Made by a program: the position numbers and the translations under genes. The notes under the pieces were generated by a model that was not told the origin of the DNA, did no database searches, and worked only from the letters and a program-made list of their open reading frames with translations. Positions 56,674-64,000 of a stretch of DNA of 64,000 bases are shown here, one piece after another. Source of the DNA: Ypsolopha sequella (lineage: Eukaryota; Arthropoda; Insecta; Lepidoptera; Ypsolophidae); NCBI GenBank assembly GCA_934047225.1, contig OW203985.1:6899501-6963500 (forward strand). Direction: 5' to 3'. Every line of letters begins with the position of its first letter. Position 1 is the stretch's first letter.

Positions 56674-58183
56674 TTATTTTGTAATTTTTTGTTCCAATAA
56701 TTCTATCTCCAACTTGATTTTTTTTATTTCTAAATAACGTTTTTCTTCCAGAAAAACTGATTCCTTTGCCTCTCTTTCAATAATTATTTCTTCTTTTTTA
56801 ATAAGAAGCTTTTCCCTTTGCAGTCTCAAATTATGCAGCTCAAAATCATGCACCATATTCTCCTTGCACCGCTTCATCCGAACTTGGACTTCATTGGAGA
56901 GTTTACTGTTGTTATCTATAATAATATAACAAAATACGCTAATTTGTGTACAACAGTGATTATTTATTGAAAGAGTCCACTAATGTGCATTGTGCATTTA
57001 CTAACCAGCATGTGGCTTAAAAGAAAGACATTCTCTTTTTCTCTTCTTTAATACATATTCTGGCATTGTTGGCCACTCTTTCATGTCAATATCTGCAAAA
57101 AATATATATATATACATAATAAAAATGGCTTACATATGAAACTAGACAAATATTTCAAGGTAAGTTCTCTAGTAAAAATATTTGATACCTTGTTTGTTTT
57201 CTGTAGATATATTCTCAGGACCTTGCGTTTCTATAAAAGTCAGGTCTACTGTAAACAAAACGAAATAAGTATTACATTTTTAAAAGTTCTATTTCGCTAA
57301 TGTAGTGGCTGTATACCTTTATCATGACCAGAAAAAGGGCCTTATGCTCATTACTATCGCCAAGACTTGAGTCTTGGCATACTTTACATGGACAGTTTTT
57401 ATTGGGATAGGTATTACACAATCTCTTACCTAGTGCATTCTCTCCAGTGTTTGAGTCAATGACTCCAGGTACAGTTAAATTTATGTGTGGACAAATGCTA
57501 TCAATTACATTTTCAGTTGTGCTCGGCTCACCAACTCCACCTCCAGTTTGTATCAAACTGCCAGCCTCAATTGATAATTCCTTCTTACGATTGCTTTTTA
57601 TGCCATCCCAGCATTTCTGTAGCTCTATTACTGTCCTCTTGTGAATGAAAGGAACCATATTATAAGCATTTTCAATTTCTTTCCATGCCATTTCCTGCAG
57701 TTGTATTGTTTTTGCATCTGATTGTTTATTTGCAGTGATCGGGCGTTCACTCATCAGACTTATAATTGTTCTTTTTCGGCTGATGAAAAGGCAGCTCCAC
57801 TTGATAACTCCTTTTTACGATTACTTTTTATATTTTCCCAGCATCTTTTAAGCTGGAATGCTGTCCGCTTGCTGACAATAGGAATCGCATTGTAGGCGTT
57901 TTCAACCTCTTCCCATGCCTGTCTCTTTAGTTCTAGGTGTTTCGCATTTGTCTGCTTATTTTCTATTATAGGCCGTTTACTTACTAAACTTATAAGTAGG
58001 TCTTTTTCGGCTATTGAATATGCTATTTTCTTTGAGCTAAAAATTAAAAGAATACGATCATAAAACAAGTTTTTATATGTGTTGAATGCTTAAAACAAAA
58101 TATTGTTGGGGTAGCTACGTAGATTATTATTATTAGAAGGTTTACCGTTTGCCGCCATCATCAGAGGGAAAGATATTTTCCAT
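56674..58183 (-). pseudogene. Harbinger Myb/MADF-like partner gene, five exons, tandem-duplicated domain, one-base deletion
   Basis: Exons inferred on the minus strand: 58183-58146 (MENIFPSDDGGK), 58036-57430, 57248-57189 (VDLTFIETQGPEN...), 57092-57006 (DIDMKEWPTMPEYVL...) and 56915-56674 (coiled-coil tail to a stop). All have GT-AG borders and phases that agree. Exon 2 holds two copies of the DNA-binding domain: IAEKDLLISLVSKRPIIENK to KRCWENIKSNRKKEL, then SAEKEQL...SERPITANKQ to KCWDGIKSNRKKELSIEAG and the ENVIDSICPHINL segment. At the junction TTATAAGTCTG lacks one base compared with copy 1, which shifts the frame and gives a stop. Exon length (607) is one base short of the value needed. 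A single MADF-like domain is usual, so both duplication and break are notable. The C-terminal helix (QREKLLIKKEEIIIEREAKE) is a likely coiled coil. Confidence 0.8.
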
Positions 58184-58189
58184 GACCAA

Positions 58190-58465
58190 CGTTCTTTTAA
58201 TTTTTATAAAAACTCAAGTGCACGGCACAATGAAAAGGAGAGCCCGTTGAGGTTATGTTTATTTATTGACAAAAAATACTTGACGTTTACATGACAATTT
58301 GAAGTTAGCTCCGAAATCAACCAATCGCAACGCTGAATTGTTCCCTATGCATTCACTGAGCTCTGAAATACGTAAGTGTTGTTTATGAAACCAGTGGATG
58401 GACATGTCCAACAATATGAGAAATCAGGCTCTTTGCAATGCGAACGGATACACATAGCTAAGTAA
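58190..58465. other. Right subterminal region of the Harbinger element
   Basis: Non-coding, upstream of the Myb-like gene and so expected to hold its promoter. No TATA box at a clear position was recognised. Confidence 0.5.
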
Positions 58466-58622
58466 CGTTCTTGAATACGGGTGTAGTCTCTACTGATGAC
58501 GTCATAAGTGACTCTGTGTGCAATAAGGAACGGTACTGATTTTCTCTTACTTTCTCTTTTCTCTTCCTTCTCTTACTTTTTACTTTTTTATCCCAGCACA
58601 TTGGCTACACGGGAGTGAAAAC

Positions 58623-59038
58623 TAGAGATGTTAGTCGGGAAAGTCGACTATCCGGCCATATTTTTTAGTCGGCGGCAAACGCGCCGACTATTCGGCCCAT
58701 TAATTTAATTACTTCATTCATATTTTTATGATTAATTTTTATGATTGAAATGAAATCCTAACCTCTGTTGTTAATATTTTTTTATTTTAGTTAGAATCAG
58801 CCTTACAGTTTGTAAAATAATTTAGGAATATTTGGTAAATAATTGAACTTAAGTCAAGAAGACAACAAATTTAATAAAAAAAAATATTCACGGTTGTTTC
58901 TACAACACTGAATCACATTTTTTATATACCTGAATTATTTTCATGCACCAGAACTTCATCAAATCAAATGATTGGCTTAGCCGACTAGTCGCCCTTTTTT
59001 ACGCCGACTATGTACGTATAGTTGGGCAAAGGTCTCTA
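58623..59038. mobile_element. hAT-type MITE with perfect 8-bp duplication
   Basis: GTGAAAAC occurs immediately before (58615-58622) and after (59039-59046). The ends TAGAGATGTTAG and the inverse of TAGAGACCTTTG follow the hAT TAGNGNTG-type pattern. The subterminal regions repeat GCCGACTA / TAGTCGGC-type strings (AGTCGACTAT, GCCGACTATTCGG, GCCGACTAGTCG), the usual arrangement of hAT transposase binding sites. No transposase gene. Confidence 0.85.
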
Positions 59039-59251
59039 GTGAAAACTTCATCCAAATTAATTTTGAATTTTTTACATAAATCGCGAGCATACAGACAAAC
59101 AGTCGAACAAAATGACTGACATATCTTTAATTAACAAAATTTATAATTGAGATATCTTTAATTTTCTTTTTTTGGTCGACCCATCGAAATCTACTTCTGT
59201 AATTTTTTCAATTTTCAAATTTCAAATTTTTTAAAATTTTTATTTTGGGAC

Positions 59252-59320
59252 ATAATAATAATAATAATTAATTATTATTATTATTATTATTATTTAATTA
59301 ACAATATTATTATTATTAAT
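59252..59320. repeat. (TAA/TTA)n microsatellite
   Basis: Runs of ATAATAATAATAATTAATTA switching to ATTATTATTATTATT, so the tract is self-complementary. Confidence 0.85.
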
Positions 59321-59395
59321 ATGATTAAGATTTAGAATCACTTGTACTGACGAAACATCATCTTTAATTATACATATTGACTTTTGTTTATATAG

Positions 59396-59631
59396 CAAAA
59401 TTGATACTGGAGACTTGGTAAGGACAAGGACCAAGGTCAAAAACGAAAAACATGTTAGTGCCGCTATACTACTCGAGATAATTTACGAATAACTCCAAAT
59501 CAATTAGCATCAGAATTTTAAACTTTATTTTGCGATTTTCACAAAAAAGGGTCATTGAATATTGGTCCTGACCATTTACGGAATCTCCAGTATGAATTTG
59601 GCCATATAAACAAAAGTCACCTTATATAGAT
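59396..59631. mobile_element. Degraded relative of the 53535-53798 foldback family
   Basis: GATACTGGAGACTTGGTAAG at the left and CCAGTATGAATTTGGCCATA...GTCACCTTATATA at the right; AAGGACCAAGGT and its inverse ATATTGGTCCT lie inside. Confidence 0.55.
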
Positions 59632-59826
59632 GTATACATAGTTTTTAGATAGATTTCAAACAGAATTCAGTAGTTAAAGTACCTCTTATAACCATCAAAA
59701 GCACAGTTGACAAATACTTTTGTAGTTTTGTTGCAAGAAAAGAAGGTACCCATTTAGAGACTATGTACGGACTTTGTCCACACCCTTAGATTATCTTAAC
59801 ATTTCTTAGTAACATAGAGACCTTTA

Positions 59827-60182
59827 GAGACCGGCGGAGCAATCCTAGTTCATACAAACGAAATACCAAATCCATTTTAAAAATCATAGATATTCATAAG
59901 GTAGTGTGTATTTATTTCGATAGCATTACAGAATATCTAGGTTCCCAAATATATATTAAACAAGAACACTGATTTAAATATGAAATATGAGAAAAATGAG
60001 CTTTCAATGGAAATTTTAAATTGCTTATTATGTCGTCTTTAAATCCTTTCAAAATATATATTTGGGAACCTAGATATTCTGTAATGCAATTGGAATAAAT
60101 ACACACTACCTTAAGAATACGTATTATTTACAAATGGTTTTGGTATTTCGTTTGCATGAACTAGGATTTCTCCGCAGACCTC
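59827..60182. mobile_element. 356-bp foldback element with arms of about 120 bp
   Basis: AATCCTAGTTCATACAAACG, AAATACCAAATCCATTT and CTAGGTTCCCAAATATATAT in the left arm recur in inverse order and orientation in the right arm (about 60050-60182) at about 90% identity by eye. Unpaired centre of about 90 bp. Confidence 0.8.
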
Positions 60183-60419
60183 TTAAGTCAAGATTGCTAA
60201 CACGGCGTCCGCAAGTATTGAGGACAAGTTCTAGTGCTTTCCTAGTGACGAAATATACAAACAATACTGCCAGCGACACATTATTGGAGAAACGTCAGTT
60301 GGTTTTCGTGCCACTCATGAATATCAACATCATTTATAATATAACATCACATTTAAAATTCTTATTTCTCTTTGTCATAACATAGTATAACATTTACATA
60401 AATTTAACTCCAATCCAAC

Positions 60420-60840
60420 CCAATCCATCAGCCAATATCGGTCCAATGCTAAACATAGGCCTCTCCAAGGGCACGCCACATTTTTCTATCTTCGGCCATC
60501 CTCACCCAGCCACTACCGGCAATCTTTTTTAGATCGTCAGTCTAGCGAGCTGGCGGGCGTCCTACACTGCGTCTGCCGGTTCGTGGTCTCCACTCGAGAA
60601 CCTTTCTCGGTTGTCGGTTCTTCGGCTGATGTGGCCAGCCCACTGCCACTTCAGCTTGCTTATCTTAGACGCTATGGCGATGACTTTGGTTCTTTGACGA
60701 ATCACCTCATTTCTGATCTGCCGAAACGTGGACCAGTGTCCGTCAGTACGGTTGGACTAGTTCACCGATTCAAAGTAGCTCAGCGAGCTATGGAGCGGGC
60801 TATAATGCTCGGAGTTTCTCTGATGGTTCAAATTTATTTA
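60420..60840 (-). pseudogene. Non-LTR retrotransposon C-terminal relic (RTE-like)
   Basis: Read on the minus strand this gives, with frame breaks, KLKWQWAGH, GRRSVGRPPAR, TDDLKKIAGSGWVRMAEDRK and MWRALGEAYV. The W.GH...R / GRRSVGRPP.RW.DD..K.AG..W...A.DR..W...GEAY pattern is the well-known C-terminal tail of an abundant insect LINE (RTE/R4-like). A stop replaces the expected Trp after GRPPAR, and another follows AYV. There is no reverse-transcriptase domain in the window, so this is a 5'-truncated dead copy. The overlapping plus-strand 90-codon ORF is antisense to it. Confidence 0.75.
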
Positions 60841-60868
60841 TTAAAACTCGCGTGAGCTGACATAATAA

Positions 60869-61096
60869 ATTATTATTACATACGGCTTGAACACTAACAT
60901 GTGATTGTTGTTGACCATATGCCAGCTCGCCGATCGGCGGCTGTCAGTGCCCGTTAGACAACGACGGTGAACGCCGCGTCGTCGTCGTCCTAAGAACGAC
61001 ACTCGCCTTAATAATGCCGAAATTGTATCGGTGAAACGGTTGGCATATAGTCAACAACAATCACGCGTGAGTGTTCAAGCCGTATGTAATAATAAT
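60869..61096. mobile_element. 228-bp foldback element
   Basis: Arms of about 55 bp: ATTATTATTACATACGGCTT...TTGTTGTTGACCATATGCCA against the inverse ending GTATGTAATAATAAT. The loop is strikingly GC-rich (CGGTGAACGCCGCGTCGTCG) compared with the AT-rich surroundings. Confidence 0.85.
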
Positions 61097-61099
61097 TAA

Positions 61100-61640
61100 A
61101 CATTAATAACATAAAAAAAATAAACAATTATTTCCCATATTATCCTGGCAAGGCACCCTGGACTCGTGGTATCGGTAGAACCGAGTCGCGTACGCATCAC
61201 GAGTACCTTCTTTAAAGGAGAGCTAGTCCGATATACGTACTTCTAGAAGAATTCTTAGGTTGTAAGTGGTTATACTATAGATGTAATAGGAAGTGACGGA
61301 ATTTTTCAGAATGATCATGGCTACAAGTAGATTTATTTTGTGATGTGACATTATATTGCACTGTCTGCTATTCAATAAATAGAGCATGAAAGAGTAAAAA
61401 AAAAGAGTTATGGTCAGTTTTAGTACTTATTTGAAGTATACCGTCTCCGCAGGTTAAATGAGTCGGTCTGCCGGCTCTCTGTGGTTTTATTTCAGAGCTA
61501 CGCAATTAGCTTTATTGTTAAGAAAATTCAATGACAAGAGAAAATACAAATGGCAATTTCCACAGCTTGCTTACATTTTCCTTGTCAAATAATTTTCGCA
61601 AAAATAAAGTTCGTTGCATCTCATTTCGGTCTAACCTTAA
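61100..61640. other. Intronic spacer with no supported gene
   Basis: Ordinary AT-rich sequence with no motif or shared repeat noticed. Confidence 0.45.
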
Positions 61641-61649
61641 AGCGACTGC

Positions 61650-61815
61650 CATGTACCATCAGTACTTTTTTCCGGAAAAGCAAAGCAAAGAAACTAACCT
61701 TATTTTGAGCGTTCTGTCTTTGTCTTTTCCATACGAAAAGGAAAAGATAGAACGCTCAAATTAAGTTTAGTCCTGTTAAATAAGTTAAGTCGTGTTGCGC
61801 CGAATCGACACAACT
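61650..61815. repeat. Relative of the 54391-54547 MITE
   Basis: AGTTTAGTCCTGTTAAATAA, GTTAAGTCGTGTTGCGCCGA and ATCGACAC match the right arm of 54391-54547. GAGCGTTCTGTC..TTTTCC / GGAAAAGATAGAACGCTC forms its own inner hairpin. Confidence 0.6.
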
Positions 61816-62224
61816 GTCTACCCTAGAGTGAAAATTTTCATATCAACTTTTTTTTTTTTTATCGTCAAACTTGACCTTCTGGTTGTTTTTCCGGAAAAAA
61901 GTTCTTTGCACGTGGCTGCGTACCATAGCTCTGAAATACAACAACTGAGAGCTGGCAAACCGACTCGTTTCACCAGTAGAGACACTACTTTGATTAAGTA
62001 GGTACTGGAACCTTATTCTGTTTTTTATGGACACTGAAGCCTCTTTAGTGCACTATTTCTTAAAGATATTTCATACACTTTAGTTTTGGTTTACTTTTAT
62101 GTTAATTTAATAGGGGCTATACCGTGAAAATTGACACTTTTTGAAGTTATTTATCTGCTCTTTTAATGAAGTTCCAAGTAAAATAAATTAGTATAACAAT
62201 TTTGGGACCTTTTACTAGATTTTA

Positions 62225-62495
62225 GTCTATCAGAAACGCGATAGGAGGAATTTCATTCGATAGAAATAATTATTGAAATCAGGTCTAAATTTACACTTTT
62301 TTTGATATTCTGACAAATTAGGGTAGCATACAGACTTGAAAAACATTTATTTAGATGGATTTTAACTACACCTAAATTACTGGTTATGGAATTTTTTGTA
62401 GCTATTTTAGTTAACTTAAACCCGACTTTTTGAAAATTTTCCCCGATTCCGTCCTTTTCGCACTGCGGGTCTTTCTGCCCGGAGTAACGGGGACC
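62225..62495 (+). repeat. Family B repeat, copy 4 (diverged)
   Basis: Shares GATAGAAATAATTATTGAAA, TTTTAGTTAACTTAA and the conserved end GTCCTTTTCGCACTGCGGG / GGAGTAACGGGGAC with the other three copies. Confidence 0.65.
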
Positions 62496-62526
62496 TTTGC
62501 TAGCACGGTATATCACCTTAAAATTA

Positions 62527-62801
62527 ACCGAGTAACTTATTGCTCTTACGCCCGTGTATCATACTACGTTTTTCAATGCATAGTGTGAGGAAATAAAAGA
62601 AATATAATCTTGTGAACTTTAAATTATGATTGGCTCAAAAGGACTGTATCCAGAGCCGTTAAACTGTGGAAAAAAAGTAAAACATTTATGGTACACGGAA
62701 TAAAAAAAAAATAATAATAAAGCCCTAGGGCAAAATAATCGACTTTCTGTTCGGTTTTGATACATAAAAAGTGGGCCTTTTCGAGCACTTGCATTGAAAA
62801 A
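62527..62801 (-). repeat. Family A repeat, copy 6 (truncated at the hairpin centre)
   Basis: Inverse orientation, starting at ACCGAGTAACTTATTGCTCT in the middle of the hairpin and complete to AGCACTTGCATTGAAAAA. Confidence 0.8.
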
Positions 62802-62804
62802 TGA

Positions 62805-63930
62805 TTTACTTGTTTTTTAACAAGTCGCTTTGAGCGCTATTGAGTGTCCCACAGGCATGCTGTGTTTGCCTATAATTGGGAATACTCTCGTACATGTGTG
62901 TGTTTGTTTTTATATATTATCTTTTGCAAGTATCATTTCTGTAGGCAGACCAATAAAAAAAAAATGCATCCACTGAGAGCAAACAGTCCAACATAATTAA
63001 CATCAGGGAACCACTCTACCATAAAAACCATAGAACCCATAAAGTAAATCACGTAACCAACCCCTCTTTTATGTATCTTTGGTTGCAAATCGTCATAAAC
63101 ATAGATAAAAACTGAATATTTCGAAATTGCCTGCAGTGACTATTGATTGATTCAATTTCAAATAGTTTTACTATTATTACAAAAATAGTGCTTCCTCAAT
63201 TGGTTGCATATTAGAATCATAATCAGTTGATCCCGGTTCTCTGGGCATGCACCATTGAGTACTCTCGAATTTTGCATAGGATAATATTATGTGTTGGATA
63301 TTGGTAATGAATTAGACTGTGAGGTAAAAGCTGTCTTGCAAGCACGGATTTTTGACGTAACGCGCACGTATACGTCGTAATGTCACCTATATTTTGATAA
63401 TTTAGACTTTTTCTTTTTGTAAAAAATGGGCTTCCGTTTCTCCTTTACCGTGCCTGATAAAAAGCATCGAGGAGACTAAGGATGATGGGCGCTTGCCCAG
63501 AAAGTGGGAGTGTGAGAACAGGCGAAGTGTTAATTAGTCTGTCCAGCGAATTCTGTAAAGTCAACGGAAAACGGTAACCAACGAATGACTGACACTTCGC
63601 AAATGCCTGCAACCACTTTCCCGGTGCGGATTTCAATATTGCAATATTGCGGACTGCAATATTTCGTTATGAGTGTGGTTACAAGCCACGGCTGAAACCT
63701 ATCACAAGTTGAACATCGTTTCGGGCTTGGGCCTGGAGGTAGTCATTTACGTAATGACAAAACAAAACCTCTTTCTAGAAAATACTTACTGCAAGTTAGC
63801 AATCCTCTGTTTAACATTTTTGTGTGAGAAACACAATTTTTGCGATCATTGCACAATTTTGTTATTCTTTTAAATATTTGGATTATGTGTATAACTTTTC
63901 TTTTTTTTAAGTAATCGCAAACTATTTTGT
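62805..63930. other. Intronic spacer leading to the last visible channel exon
   Basis: No supported gene or repeat. It ends in TTTTGTTTTTTCTTTCAG, a strong acceptor. Confidence 0.5.
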
Positions 63931-63942
63931 TTTTTCTTTCAG

Positions 63943-64000
63943 AGATTGCAGAGCTTACTCACAAGTTTTCATCAGTGACATTATATAGAAATCAAACAGT
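63943..64000 (+). CDS. pHCl: pHCl-type chloride channel, ligand-binding-domain exon, cut by window end
   Basis: Starts after a TTTTTTCTTTCAG acceptor. Two bases complete Glu with the G left by the exon at 43211-43365, then IAELTHKFSSVTLYRNQTV and the edge. In insect pHCl channels the matching segment follows NSK and leads through RNxTV into the beta5-beta6 region ahead of the Cys loop, so the order and spacing are exactly as expected. NQT is a potential N-glycosylation site. The exon continues beyond the window; its donor, the Cys-loop pair and the four membrane helices are not visible. Confidence 0.8.

Larger units (their letters stand above)
55311..58484. mobile_element. PIF/Harbinger DNA transposon
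   Basis: About 3.2 kb bounded by ACACCCATATTCAAGAACG (55311-55329) and the inverse of ACACCCGTATTCAAGAACG (58466-58484), one mismatch in 19. It contains both genes that the family needs: a DDE transposase on + (55588-56631) and a Myb/MADF-like protein on - (58183 to 56674), converging with 42 bp between stops. The expected 3-bp TWA target duplication is not evident directly outside these repeats; the true ends may lie a few bases further out (GAC or GACT precedes ACACCC on the two sides). It lies in the 20.6-kb channel intron. Confidence 0.85.

Noticed and set aside
60583..60855. 90-codon plus-strand ORF
   Set aside because: Antisense to a recognisable LINE C-terminal relic on the minus strand.

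Overview
The window looks like a piece of a large, AT-rich, repeat-filled insect genome, most probably a moth or butterfly. The evidence is split-gene structure with GT-AG introns, fragments of an insect chloride-channel gene, and a dense mix of LINE 3' ends (including the CAGCAGTGGACG type 3' segment I associate with Lepidoptera), tRNA-derived SINEs, foldback MITEs with TTAA, TAA or 8-bp duplications, and mariner, Penelope and Harbinger debris. No rRNA, CRISPR, operon or bacterial feature is present. Species cannot be named from the sequence alone.

Host gene. One cellular gene is visible on the + strand. Four short exons (28198-28274, 37716-37815, 43211-43365 and 63943 to beyond the window end) have GT-AG borders and exactly matching codon phases. 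They encode the start of the extracellular ligand-binding domain of a Cys-loop chloride channel of the insect pH-sensitive chloride channel (pHCl) type. The introns are about 9.4, 5.4 and 20.6 kb. The signal-peptide exon(s) lie upstream and were not recognised. The disulphide loop and membrane segments lie downstream of the window.

Repeats. 0.3-1.7 kb holds a decayed ISL2EU-like DNA transposon (transposase relic plus YqaJ nuclease relic, converging). 4-13 kb holds foldback MITEs, a tRNA-headed SINE and an 833-848 bp inverted-repeat element inserted into an older repeat whose uninterrupted copy survives at 27.5-28.1 kb. 10-22 kb has a near-identical 925-bp repeat pair, two TTAA-flanked MITEs, a TAA-flanked GC-rich MITE, a mariner fragment, LINE fragments and a Penelope GIY-YIG fragment with long inverted arms. 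26-37 kb has 8-bp-TSD and foldback elements and a broken multi-copy TE-type gene (30.9-32.7 kb). 44-54 kb is SINE and foldback territory with two back-to-back hairpin elements in a TA tract. 55.3-58.5 kb is a PIF/Harbinger transposon: an apparently intact DDE transposase and, converging on it, a five-exon Myb/MADF-like partner gene whose DNA-binding domain is tandemly duplicated and broken by a one-base deletion. 58.6-59.0 kb is a hAT-type MITE with a perfect 8-bp duplication.

Most unusual signals. Five short minus-strand motifs (3.3, 22.1, 49.6, 50.9 and 51.1 kb) share a layout very like a hammerhead ribozyme: stem I, CTGATGA, GC hairpin, GAAA, short AT stem, stem I partner. One lies next to the Penelope fragment, an element class known to carry hammerheads. 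A perfect 34-bp inverted repeat with a 3-nt spacer sits at 30884-30954. Several nested insertions can be read against empty sites inside the same window.
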